Part shown: in pieces, positions 17,392 through 25,603 of the stretch | How positions within the stretch are numbered: position 1 is the first letter of the stretch | Layout: every line of letters starts with the position of its first letter | NCBI GenBank assembly: GCA_017540585.1 | Contig: JAFYAT010000119.1 | Coordinates: 1-64,000 of the forward strand | Direction of reading: 5' to 3' | Length of the DNA: 64,000 nt | Origin: Bacteroidaceae bacterium | Lineage (GTDB): Bacteria; Bacteroidota; Bacteroidia; Bacteroidales; Bacteroidaceae | Position numbers and translations under genes: made by a program | The notes under the pieces: model-generated | Seen by the model: the letters and a program-made list of their open reading frames with translations, nothing else | What the model was told of the DNA's origin: nothing | Databases searched by the model: none

Positions 17392-18861
17392 ATGAAGTAC
17401 GGATTTGACAACAACAAGTATCTCAAGATTCAATCTGAGCATATCAAACAGCGTATCTCTGAGTTTGATAATAAACTTTATCTTGAGTTAGGAGGTAAAC
17501 TTTTCGATGATCATCACGCAAGTCGCGTGTTACCAGGATTCCAGCCAGACAGTAAATTGCGTATGCTTCAGCAACTTAGTGAAAGTGCTGAGATTGTCAT
17601 CGTGATTAGTGCACAGGACATTGAAAAGAACAAGGTGCGCCAAGACCTTGGTATTACATACGATGAGGATGTCCTCCGTCTTCGTGATGAATTCCAGAAC
17701 CGTGGATTCTATGTAGGTAGCGTAGTCATTACCCATTATAACGGACAGAGTAGTGCCGACGCTTACCGCAAGCGACTTGAACATCTCGGTATCAAGTCAT
17801 ACTACCACTATCTTATTGACGGTTATCCAAATAACGTTGAACTTATTGACTCAGACGAGGGCTTTGGTAAGAACGACTATGTTGAGACAACTCGTCCTCT
17901 CGTCATCGTTACGGCTCCAGGTCCTGGTAGCGGTAAGATGGCTGTATGTCTCAGCCAGTTGTATCAGGAGCAGAAGCATGGTGTTAATGCAGGATATGCC
18001 AAGTTTGAGACATTCCCTGTATGGAGTCTTCCGCTCAAGCACCCGGTCAATATTGCATACGAAGCAGCAACAGCCGACCTCAACGATATCAATATGATTG
18101 ACCCATTCCATCTTGATGCGTACGACAAGATTGCCATCAACTACAATCGTGACATAGAGATATTCCCAGTACTCAAGGCACTCTTTGAGGGTATCTACGG
18201 TCATTGTCCATACAAGTCACCAACAGACATGGGAGTAAATATGGTCGGTTTCTGTATCAGCGACGACGAGGTATGTTGTGCTGCTGCCAAGGACGAGATT
18301 ATCCGACGTTACTACACAGCTCTTGGCAAGATGGCAGAGGGTGGATGTAATGAGGCTGAGGTAAATAAGATTTCACTCCTCTTCAAACAGGCAGACATTA
18401 CTACAGCTTACCGCAAGTCAACTACTGCTGCGAGGGAACGTAAAGAGCAGTCAGGTAATCCATCAATAGCAATCGAACTTGCCGATGGTACTATCATTAC
18501 GGCAGAGCGTTCTCCACTCCTCGGAGCAAGTGCTGCTCTTCTCCTTAATGCAACAAAGCATCTTGCTGGTATTGACCATACCCTCAAGCTCATTCCACAG
18601 TCTATGATTGAACCTATCCAGAAGACAAAGATGGAATATCTTGAAGGTAAGAATCTCCGTCTCCATTCTGACGAGGTACTTGTGGCACTCTCCATGCTTA
18701 GCGTCTCTGATGAGAACTGTGCCAAGGCGCTCCAGAAACTTCCTGAGCTCAAAGGTTGTCAGGCACACGCAACGGTAATGCTCAGCGAGGTTGACCAGAA
18801 GATATTCAAGAAGCTTGGCGTTGGCATCACTTGTGACCCAGCAACACGTCCAAGGGAATAA
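17392..18861 (+). CDS. DUF1846 domain-containing protein
   Basis: A 489-residue cytoplasmic protein matching the DUF1846 family in length and in motifs such as MKYGFDNNKYLKIQSEHI at the start, VIVTAPGPGSGKMA near residue 180 (a P-loop-like nucleotide site), GYAKFETFPVWSLPLKHPVN and HGVNAG. The biochemical function is not established; structures exist for family members. It has its own promoter and no operon partner. The start at 17392 is fixed by the promoter inside the longer open frame. Confidence 0.9.
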   Translation: MKYGFDNNKYLKIQSEHIKQRISEFDNKLYLELGGKLFDDHHASRVLPGFQPDSKLRMLQQLSESAEIVIVISAQDIEKNKVRQDLGITYDEDVLRLRDEFQNRGFYVGSVVITHYNGQSSADAYRKRLEHLGIKSYYHYLIDGYPNNVELIDSDEGFGKNDYVETTRPLVIVTAPGPGSGKMAVCLSQLYQEQKHGVNAGYAKFETFPVWSLPLKHPVNIAYEAATADLNDINMIDPFHLDAYDKIAINYNRDIEIFPVLKALFEGIYGHCPYKSPTDMGVNMVGFCISDDEVCCAAAKDEIIRRYYTALGKMAEGGCNEAEVNKISLLFKQADITTAYRKSTTAARERKEQSGNPSIAIELADGTIITAERSPLLGASAALLLNATKHLAGIDHTLKLIPQSMIEPIQKTKMEYLEGKNLRLHSDEVLVALSMLSVSDENCAKALQKLPELKGCQAHATVMLSEVDQKIFKKLGVGITCDPATRPRE

Positions 18862-18891
18862 AGAATTGTCTAAGGAATGTTTTGAACCAAA

Positions 18892-18918
18892 TTCGTTTAA
18901 AAGAGACAAACATATAAC
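18892..18918. repeat. Dispersed copy of the 31416-31619 array repeat
   Basis: TTCGTTTAAAAGAGACA, four variable bases (AACA), then TATAAC. It differs from the array consensus (TTCGTTTAAAAGCGACA-N4-TAGAAC) at one base in each conserved block. It lies 30 bp after the DUF1846 stop and just before the terminator. Confidence 0.6.
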
Positions 18919-18920
18919 AC

Positions 18921-18960
18921 AAAAGGCAGGTCTAAAATATCTTTAGAACCTGCCTTTTAT
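18921..18960. terminator. Bidirectional terminator hairpin
   Basis: AAAAGGCAGG-TCTAAA pairs with TTTAGA-ACCTGCCTTTT between the convergent DUF1846 and DUF2007 genes; T-rich on the plus side, A-rich on the other. Confidence 0.8.
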
Positions 18961-18984
18961 CTTTTTTCTCTCTGGTCATAACGT

Positions 18985-19263
18985 TTATCCGAAACTCCAT
19001 TCAACATTCTTGAGTGATTCATCATTGGTTGCCTTTTCGTTGTCTGAAAGGTCTGCGCGGTTTGCAATTTGCTTAGCAGCATACAAGTCTGCGTCTCTTA
19101 CCATGATATCGATTCCTCCGAATGCAAAATTGATACCCCCATAAATGTTATTAACATTTTCATTACGTAGCATACATATTATACCTTCTGCTCGTAATGC
19201 ACCTTTTAGCAGTTGCGCCTCAAAGTCGCTCTTGCATGTTTTTAATTTTGCCAAATAGCCCAT
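18985..19263 (-). CDS. DUF2007 small protein
   Basis: A 92-residue protein: AKLKTCKSDFEAQLLKGALRAEGI followed by MLRNENVN and GGIDIMVRDADLYAAKQI. This fits the DUF2007 (putative signal-transducing, PII-like fold) family in length and pattern. Ligand and partner are unknown. A minus-strand -7 match (CAAATGTA on the plus strand, 19340-19347) lies 77 bp upstream. Confidence 0.8.
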   Translation of the reverse strand: MGYLAKLKTCKSDFEAQLLKGALRAEGIICMLRNENVNNIYGGINFAFGGIDIMVRDADLYAAKQIANRADLSDNEKATNDESLKNVEWSFG

Positions 19264-19626
19264 AGTGTTTTAGAGTATTACTTGTTGTTTTTAATAGTTT
19301 TTTTGTTAGTAAGCATGTTAGTTTTGCGTAATTGTGCTGCAAATGTATGTATTTTATTTATAACGTGTATTGAAAACTGTGAAAAATAATCCAAAAATAA
19401 AAAAATAATTTAAAAATGATATTGGATAGGACAATTTATGGTAAATCTGTAATGTGCTGTTGGCAAGTATGTTGAAGTGCTATGTTACATTTCTTTTGTT
19501 ACATTTCCATGCTTTCCAGCGTCCTTTCCTCTTGAACAATAAATGAACGGAAATTTAACGGTATTTGAACGGAGTTTTTATAGTATTCAGTCTGAATTTG
19601 TGGTATTCTATATGTTGTTTGTACGC
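19264..19626. other. AT-rich gap between DUF2007 and the AraC-type gene
   Basis: Holds the DUF2007 -7 box (19340-19347). A short minus-strand open frame (19499-19699) overlaps the regulator's 3' end in another frame and has no protein-like pattern. AACGGA recurs at 19552, 19569 and so on without a strict period. Nothing else was supported. Confidence 0.5.
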
Positions 19627-21531
19627 TTAGTGAACGCTGTTTTTCTTGTATTTCTTTATATATTCGAGTGGAGTAGCTCCATATTCTGAGACGAAGCATC
19701 GGCTCATGTAACTGGCAGAGTTGAATCCGACGGCTTCAGCAACGTCTTGTACACTCATCCCATTGTTTGTTGTCAGCAGTTCAATGGCACGTTCGAGACG
19801 GATATTGCGTATGAATGCACTTGGAGAACAACCTATAGTTGCATTCATCTTCTTGTATAGGCCTGTGCGTTCCATGCACATATCAACGGACAACTGCTCT
19901 ACGCTGTAGCCCTTTGTCCTTAGGTTTGCAACGACAAGTGCTCTTGCCTTGTCTATGAACTCTTGATTCGTGTCGTCAAGTGTAATGGATTGATTGCTTT
20001 CTTCTTGTTTCTCTTGTATTATGTTTGAAAAGAGGAGTACTACGTGAATCAAGATTATTATGATGCATATATACAAAGGAATGTTCGCAGCCCACCATCT
20101 CTCTACGATGATGCATACGCTGTGTACGTATGAGTGGTTGTCGAGCATTGCCTTTATATCTATTGTGTTGTTACCAGAGTGGAGCGGAATATTGCCGAGG
20201 ATGAGGCTGCCACGGTCATCAGTAGTACTACCAAGTTCCTCGGGTGAATGCCAAAGAGTATCCTTGTCATGTAACCTGACAAGGTAACGTGTGAGTCGTG
20301 GTTGAGGGTAGTTTAATGCGTTGAAGGTAATTGTTGCGTTACGTTGGCTATACTCAAGGCTTAATGTGTCGGAAGTGTATAGTCTTGCCATAGTTTCTGT
20401 ACCTTGAAGCGAGGTACCATTGATATTCACATCCGTGATGATAGGCATGAGAGGGTAGGTGACGCTTGTGTTTTTGCTTCTTGCATAGTCCTCCAGTCCT
20501 AATGCTTCATTTGTGCTCGGTGTCCTGTGAGTAGGGTGGGAGTAGAGTAGGCCGTTGGAGTAGCTGCCGAGCCATACGCCCCCTTGATTATCTACATACA
20601 CTGTGTTCATGTGTTTCGTGAGGATGGGCGTACCTTCGAGTGTGAGTTGTTCTACCACATGAGCTTCGTCTGTGCTGGTGTTTATCTCCCACATCTCTTC
20701 TTTCGTGGTTACGTATGCCATCTTATGTGCCACGGTGATGGTATGTGCAGCGTATGGAACAGTAAAGATTGTATTCCACTTTTGTGTTTTTGTGTCAAAA
20801 ACGAGACATACTCCTCCTTCATTGTCATTGCGCAATTGGTAGAAGCGTCCTTTACCTGCTGGTACGACAAGTGATGTGCCAGAGTATCTGTTGTTCGTGA
20901 ATGCTCTTGAAGTGTAAAGTATCTTTCCTGTTGTCTTGTTTATTGCAACCACTTCTGTATTGGCATAGAATAGATACAGACAATTATCGTCGTTCATCAA
21001 GTCCTGCAACTCGCCCTTGTTCTTTGGCAAAGTGTAGCTTTTCCCTTCTTTGCCTACAAGATGGTAGTCTGATGTCACGCACCATACCTCGCCATCAAGG
21101 TCGCAGAAGAAGTCGATAATTCTATCTTTGCCAGTAATTGCCTTTATCTTTTCTTCAACTTTGTTTACAAAAGATAAAGATGCAACATCAAGGCATTTGA
21201 GACGGTGATTGTCTTTTATCCATAAGAGATGGTTCTTGCCGACATAGCAATGGTAGGCACCATTGTAGGCATCAAGTCTCATTCCTTTGCTTGCATCAAG
21301 CGGGATGTTTCGGAATGTTACGGCATCATACACACTCACAGCATTGTGTGTCGTGATTGCCATTCGTCCGTCCCTTATCTGTAGAATGTGGTACACTCGG
21401 TCGTCGCCAAGACCATTGTACGTGTCTATCCTGTTAAATATCATCTGTCGTATCTGTGCAACGGATGTGTTCCCCATCAACATGAGGAACGCTAATGTTG
21501 TTATGACGATATGTTGCAGGAGATGTTTCAT
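19627..21531 (-). CDS. Membrane-spanning AraC-family regulator with periplasmic sensor
   Basis: A 634-residue protein. A signal peptide (residues 1-25) precedes a two-component-regulator-type beta-propeller (about 30-380: YNGLGDDRVYHILQI, GGVWLGSYSNGLLY), a Y_Y_Y-like region (about 385-480: LEYSQRNATITFNALNY), one transmembrane helix (about 485-507) and a C-terminal AraC DNA-binding domain (about 540-634: LSVDMCMERTGLYKKM, VQDVAEAVGFNSASYMSRCF). It looks like a hybrid two-component system with the kinase and receiver domains deleted, so a periplasmic signal may act directly on a membrane-tethered DNA-binding domain. No kinase H box or receiver Asp motif is present. Target genes are not known. 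Confidence 0.85.
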   Translation of the reverse strand: MKHLLQHIVITTLAFLMLMGNTSVAQIRQMIFNRIDTYNGLGDDRVYHILQIRDGRMAITTHNAVSVYDAVTFRNIPLDASKGMRLDAYNGAYHCYVGKNHLLWIKDNHRLKCLDVASLSFVNKVEEKIKAITGKDRIIDFFCDLDGEVWCVTSDYHLVGKEGKSYTLPKNKGELQDLMNDDNCLYLFYANTEVVAINKTTGKILYTSRAFTNNRYSGTSLVVPAGKGRFYQLRNDNEGGVCLVFDTKTQKWNTIFTVPYAAHTITVAHKMAYVTTKEEMWEINTSTDEAHVVEQLTLEGTPILTKHMNTVYVDNQGGVWLGSYSNGLLYSHPTHRTPSTNEALGLEDYARSKNTSVTYPLMPIITDVNINGTSLQGTETMARLYTSDTLSLEYSQRNATITFNALNYPQPRLTRYLVRLHDKDTLWHSPEELGSTTDDRGSLILGNIPLHSGNNTIDIKAMLDNHSYVHSVCIIVERWWAANIPLYICIIIILIHVVLLFSNIIQEKQEESNQSITLDDTNQEFIDKARALVVANLRTKGYSVEQLSVDMCMERTGLYKKMNATIGCSPSAFIRNIRLERAIELLTTNNGMSVQDVAEAVGFNSASYMSRCFVSEYGATPLEYIKKYKKNSVH

Positions 21532-21540
21532 TCAGATAAA

Positions 21541-21571
21541 CGCCTCTCGTAACTCTTTGCTACGAGAGGCG
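21541..21571 (-). terminator. Hairpin between the lipoprotein and AraC-type genes
   Basis: Perfect 11-bp stem CGCCTCTCGTA / TACGAGAGGCG. On the minus strand it lies after the lipoprotein stop and only 10 bp before the regulator start, so it could be a terminator or a leader element. Confidence 0.6.
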
Positions 21572-21645
21572 AACTATGTGTGTTGTTGAACTTCTTTTTG
21601 AATATAGCTCCTATCTTTTATAGTTGCTATAGAGCATCTAAATCT

Positions 21646-22512
21646 TTACTTAACCTTTATCACGAGGTACTTGCTTACGCTCCAGAACTTAGTTGGGTCG
21701 GAGATACGGAGAGTGTAGAGACCCTTGCTGTCCTTGAGGAGGGTGTATGTACCTGCTGGGTGAGTAGTCATGATTGTTGCAGACTTTGATGACAATGGGA
21801 TGACAGTCGTGTTGCGAATGTCTATCTTTGTCATGTAGTTGATGTCAAAGTCTTCTTTGAGAACACTACTCTTCTTGAAGATTGATGAAGAGCCGAGAAT
21901 CTTATGCTCCTTGAGTTGTTTGCTTGTACCAACGACATACCATGCAGCGTTGAGCTGTTCGTCCTGACTACGTGCAATACGCTCAGTCTGCTCCTTGGAA
22001 GTCTTCATTGTCTCATTCTCGCTCTGAAGATTAGAGACGTCTGTGCTGAGTTGAGCAATCTTCTGGTCTTTCATCTGAAGCTGCATACGGAGTTCTTCGA
22101 GCTGCTGAGTCTTCTCCTCAAGCTGCTGTTGGAGCTGTGCTATTGTCTCTTTAAGCTTGGCTGCATTGATGGAACTATTTGTGAGTTTCTTTTGGAGCTC
22201 CTCAATCTTCTGGCGGTTCTCCTGAAGACGTTCCTGAATGAACTTCATGTTGTCGCGGATGTTGGCTGCTGCGCTGTTGTTCTCAGCGTTAGCCTTCATC
22301 ATGTTGACACGGTTTTCTGCCTCGTTGATAAGATTGAAGCCTTCCTGTACCTCATTGAATGTACCAATAAGGTCATTGATTTCTGTATCCTTCATGTCGA
22401 TGACATTCTGGAGAGAATCCTTCTCTGCCTGAGCCTTGAGTTCCTTGCTGCTTGGACCGCAAGATGAAGCGAGCACCATGGCTGCTGCGGCAATGTAAAA
22501 AATCTTTTTCAT
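21646..22512 (-). CDS. Coiled-coil lipoprotein of unknown function
   Basis: A 288-residue protein. The lipobox LASSC ends at about residue 18. A long coiled coil follows (about 25-185, with repeated Q/E/L heptads such as LQQQLEEKTQQLEELRMQLQMK), then a globular C-terminus (about 190-288: AWYVVGTSKQLKEHKIL; HPAGTYTLLKDSKGLYTLRI; FWSVSKYLVIKVK). Proteins of this shape are widespread in Bacteroidetes and are probably tethered in the periplasm. The function is not known. It follows rsmI on the same strand after 92 bp. Confidence 0.75.
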   Translation of the reverse strand: MKKIFYIAAAAMVLASSCGPSSKELKAQAEKDSLQNVIDMKDTEINDLIGTFNEVQEGFNLINEAENRVNMMKANAENNSAAANIRDNMKFIQERLQENRQKIEELQKKLTNSSINAAKLKETIAQLQQQLEEKTQQLEELRMQLQMKDQKIAQLSTDVSNLQSENETMKTSKEQTERIARSQDEQLNAAWYVVGTSKQLKEHKILGSSSIFKKSSVLKEDFDINYMTKIDIRNTTVIPLSSKSATIMTTHPAGTYTLLKDSKGLYTLRISDPTKFWSVSKYLVIKVK

Positions 22513-22604
22513 AATTAAATGTGCCGTAAGGCTTTTTAATTTATAGATATTTATTTGTTCTCCTTATATGAATGAAATGTAAAGACGAATTGTTTTTTTC
22601 GTCC

Positions 22605-23390
22605 TTATTTATATTTGTTCTTGGACTTACCATTACCCATAATCAATGGGTTGAAATTATCTGGTTCATTGTTTCTTGTCTGTTTCTTCTTGCTGACAGA
22701 TTCAACTTGTGCTGTTACTTCGTCTTCGTTTGCACCTTCGAGGATTATGACAATCTCACCGAGCGGTTCGCTCTTCGTGAAGTGTTCGATAACCTCTCTT
22801 AATGTTCCTCTCACGTGCTCCTCGTGAAGCTTTGAAATCTCACGTGCTACGCTGACGTGACGTCCTTCGCCAAATACTTCGGCAAACTGTTCAAGTGTTT
22901 TGAGGAGACGACGTGGAGACTCGTAGAATACTATTGAACGTCCTTCACCCTTCAAGAACTCGAGGCGGGTCTGTCGTCCTTTCTTCTGTGGAAGAAATCC
23001 TTCAAACACAAACTTGTCGCAAGGAAGACCGCTTGACACTAATGCGGGCACGAATGCTGTTGCGCCTGGAAGTGTCTGTACCTCAATGCCAGCTCTCGCA
23101 CATTCTCGTGAGAGAAGAAAACCAGGGTCGCTTATTCCTGGAGTACCCGCATCACTTATGAGTGCTATCGTCTGTCCTCCCTTGAGTCTTTGAACCATCT
23201 GCTCTACTGTCTCATGCTCGTTGTACTTGTGATGAGAGAGCAATGGTGTGTGAATGTCGAAATGCTGAAGCAAGACACCAGATGTCCTTGTGTCCTCGGC
23301 AAGAATAAGGTCTGCCTCCTTGAGAACACGGATTGCACGCATCGTCATGTCCTCCATATTGCCAACTGGTGTAGGTACTATATATAACAT
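22605..23390 (-). CDS. rsmI: 16S rRNA 2'-O-methyltransferase RsmI
   Basis: A 261-residue tetrapyrrole-methylase-fold enzyme that methylates the ribose of C1402 in 16S rRNA. Seen: LYIVPTPVGNMEDMTMRA at the start, AEDTRTSGVLL, SDAGTPGISDPGF and the FVFEGFLPQKKGRQTRL stretch, all characteristic. The last about 35 residues (from VTAQVESVSKKKQTRN) form a basic, low-complexity tail. A -7 match (CAAAAATA on the plus strand, 23395-23402) lies just 5 bp before the ATG, so the leader would be nearly absent. Confidence 0.95.
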   Translation of the reverse strand: MLYIVPTPVGNMEDMTMRAIRVLKEADLILAEDTRTSGVLLQHFDIHTPLLSHHKYNEHETVEQMVQRLKGGQTIALISDAGTPGISDPGFLLSRECARAGIEVQTLPGATAFVPALVSSGLPCDKFVFEGFLPQKKGRQTRLEFLKGEGRSIVFYESPRRLLKTLEQFAEVFGEGRHVSVAREISKLHEEHVRGTLREVIEHFTKSEPLGEIVIILEGANEDEVTAQVESVSKKKQTRNNEPDNFNPLIMGNGKSKNKYK

Positions 23391-23466
23391 GGTGCAAAAA
23401 TAAGGAGAAAAACTTATCTAAAGTAATATTTACCCTATTTTTTATCTTTTTTTAATCTTTAACGCA

Positions 23467-23474
23467 TATCTTTG
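23467..23474 (+). promoter_or_regulatory. -7 box for the AI-2E-family transporter
   Basis: TATCTTTG, full consensus, about 100 bp upstream of the GTG start. The -33 region is weak. Confidence 0.5.
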
Positions 23475-23571
23475 CCAAAAAATACGACAAATTCATACGT
23501 TGCCGTTCGTCAATTAGTAGATAATTATTGATAAAATGGCAAATGAATAGTGACAAAAAATTACTTGTATC

Positions 23572-24672
23572 GTGAAAAGAAAAGAAATAACATTTGACCG
23601 ATTTGTCAGAGGACTTCTTATTGTTGCTGCTCTGGTGATTGTGTATCTGCTTCTTAAGCAACTGAGTGGCGTCCTTATCCCGTTCTTTGTGGCATGGCTC
23701 TTTGCATATATGCTTTATCCAATGGTATGTTTCTTCCAATATAAGTGTCATCTGCGTAACAGGCTCATAAGTATTCTTGTGTCCCTGTTCGTTGTACTTG
23801 GTGCCTTAGGATTGGCATGTTACGTAATGGTTCCACCTATAATTGATGAGTGTGGCAAGGTAAAGGATATAGTGGTCAATTACGCCACTAATCTTGAGGC
23901 TTCAGAGCACTTTACGAGTCAGATAGATAGTTTTATCAGGCATAATGTGGACTTTAATCATATTGTCAACATGCTCACAATAAGCGATGTTTCGTCATTC
24001 CTTGAAGAACGCATACCACAGTTGTTCTCGTTTGTACAGAGTGGTGTTGACATCATTATCGGTTTCATCGGTTCGCTCATCGCCATACTCTATATGTTCT
24101 TCATACTTATGGATTATGAACACATGAATGCAGGTGTACTTCGTCTTGTCCCTCATCGTCAGCGTCGTTTTGTTGCAGATGTTCTTCGAGATGTAGAGGA
24201 AGGCATGAATAGTTATTTTCGTGGTCAATCGCTTATTGCATTTATCGTGGGAATTCTTTTTGCTATTGGTTTCAGCATTATTGGTCTTCCGCTTGCTATA
24301 CCTCTTGGATTGTTGATTGGTGCATTCAATCTTGTCCCTTATCTTCAGACAATAGGAATTGTTCCGACAATACTGATGGCGCTTATCAAATCGTACGATA
24401 CGGGACAAAATATATGGCAGATACTCCTGTTATGTCTGCTTGTCTTTGCTGTCGTACAGATTATACAGGACGCATTTCTTACACCAAAGATTATGGGGCA
24501 TGTGACAGGTCTCAATGGTGCAGTTATCCTGCTTTCTCTATCTGTATGGGGATGTCTTCTCGGTTTTATCGGACTTATCATTGCCTTGCCTCTTACTACG
24601 CTTTTAGTGTCATATTACAAACGATTTGTGCTGGAAGATGTCAAAGATGAACCTGATGACGAAAAAAAATAG
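23572..24672 (+). CDS. AI-2E family (PerM/YdiK) transporter
   Basis: A 366-residue inner-membrane protein with about eight hydrophobic segments and the family signatures LIPFFVAWLFAYMLYPMV near the N-terminus, FRGQSLIAFIVGILFAIGF, and PQ/PKIMGHVTGLNGAVILLSL near the C-terminus. Family members export autoinducer-2, export indole-type compounds or act as Na+/H+ antiporters; the substrate cannot be assigned. Translation starts at a GTG (23572): an in-frame stop lies just upstream and no in-frame ATG precedes the first membrane helix. Confidence 0.88.
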   Translation: MKRKEITFDRFVRGLLIVAALVIVYLLLKQLSGVLIPFFVAWLFAYMLYPMVCFFQYKCHLRNRLISILVSLFVVLGALGLACYVMVPPIIDECGKVKDIVVNYATNLEASEHFTSQIDSFIRHNVDFNHIVNMLTISDVSSFLEERIPQLFSFVQSGVDIIIGFIGSLIAILYMFFILMDYEHMNAGVLRLVPHRQRRFVADVLRDVEEGMNSYFRGQSLIAFIVGILFAIGFSIIGLPLAIPLGLLIGAFNLVPYLQTIGIVPTILMALIKSYDTGQNIWQILLLCLLVFAVVQIIQDAFLTPKIMGHVTGLNGAVILLSLSVWGCLLGFIGLIIALPLTTLLVSYYKRFVLEDVKDEPDDEKK

Positions 24673-24680
24673 TAAAAAAC

Positions 24681-24711
24681 TTTGCAGATATAAATAAAAC
24701 TCTTACCTTTG
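24681..24711 (+). promoter_or_regulatory. Promoter of tRNA-Lys
   Basis: TTTG at 24681-24684, 19-bp spacer, TACCTTTG at 24704-24711. It starts inside the intergenic space 8 bp after the transporter stop and drives the tRNA about 70 bp downstream. Confidence 0.8.
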
Positions 24712-24786
24712 CACCCGCTTACGGAAAGACGCTATCTAAAACGTAGCAATTATTTGAATTCAATGTTCCGCAAGCCAAGAAGGTTA

Positions 24787-24862
24787 GATCCGCTAGCTCA
24801 GTAGGTAGAGCACAACACTTTTAATGTTGGGGTCTTGGGTTCGAACCCCAAGCGGATCACCA
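24787..24862 (+). tRNA. tRNA-Lys (anticodon UUU)
   Basis: Seven-bp acceptor stem GATCCGC/GCGGATC, D-arm with GCTCAGT-GGTAGAGC, anticodon stem CAACA/TGTTG around CTTTTAA (anticodon TTT), T-arm with GGTTCGAACCCC, discriminator A and genome-encoded CCA at 24860-24862. All elements of a functional tRNA are present. Confidence 0.97.
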
Positions 24863-24865
24863 ATG

Positions 24866-24902
24866 AAAATCCTCGAAACTCATAGAGTTTCGAGGATTTT
24901 TT
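24866..24902 (+). terminator. Terminator after tRNA-Lys
   Basis: Stem AATCCTCGAAACT / AGTTTCGAGGATT with a short loop, followed by six Ts. Confidence 0.85.
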
Positions 24903-25087
24903 GCTTCATTATGATGTGTAGTTTTATCGTATATTGTTTGTTTGATAACAAAACTGACGTGCTACTTGAAAACGTGGACCAATCAAGTCAAACTTGGGTT
25001 GTTTTGCCAGTTCTTGTCTTGAATTTTGTGTAAAAGAGTATATGGGTATATTGTTTCTGTTTTTGGTTGCAAATCGGGTACTGTTGA

Positions 25088-25142
25088 AGTACTGGCTAAG
25101 TATTGACGAACTATAGACGCACTATATACTAAGTACTGACTA
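25088..25142. repeat. Five tandem 11-bp repeats (AGTACTGACTA family)
   Basis: Five contiguous 11-bp units related to AGTACTGACTA, followed by TGAACTATTGGACA and then GTTAATCCGTTTTCGTTA. The same order (repeat, TGAACT..GGACA, ATCCGTTTTCGTTA) occurs at 60415-60510. Confidence 0.85.
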
Positions 25143-25301
25143 TGAACTATTGGACAAAAAAGAAGGACGTTAATCCGTTTTCGTTAGCTTTTACCAAAAA
25201 ACAGCTGAATATACAAAAACAGTGTATCTTACTTTTTTTGCAAATTTATGAACTTGATGAACATGTTCTGTTTGTGGTGGATACCCCCAACTTACATTAT
25301 G

Positions 25302-25356
25302 ATGCTTCGGGAATGCTTCGGGAATGGTTCGGGGATTGTTCGGGAATTGTTCGGGT
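25302..25356. repeat. Five tandem 11-bp repeats (ATGCTTCGGGA family)
   Basis: Five contiguous 11-bp units with a TTCGGG core, preceded by CTTACATTATG. The same family and leader occur at 46732-46797, and a looser copy at 34691-34745. No gene is seen in the gap 24903-25587. Confidence 0.85.
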
Positions 25357-25587
25357 CGTGGTTTTTGACATAAAGATAGATAATCTTTTGTTTGTACAGG
25401 TCATATAGTTTATGTTTTAACAGAATTACTTACTATTAGTAATTCTACTTTTGTAAGTTCCAGTTGAGTGGTTGTAAAGTTGAGCACTTACGAAACTTGA
25501 AATAATTATTTGGCAAATTAACATGATTGATGTTTTTGGCAAATGATTTTTTTTGTTGATAATTTTATGTTTTACTAATAAAAAGAG

Positions 25588-25595
25588 TATCTTTG
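25588..25595 (+). promoter_or_regulatory. -7 box for mtaB
   Basis: TATCTTTG, 8 bp before ATG 25604 and 17 bp before ATG 25613. It excludes the open-frame start at 25553. Confidence 0.6.
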
Positions 25596-25603
25596 CACCA
25601 AAC

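Noticed and set aside
25142..25408. Open frame of 88 codons
   Set aside because: It runs through two 11-bp repeat blocks and shows no protein-like pattern.
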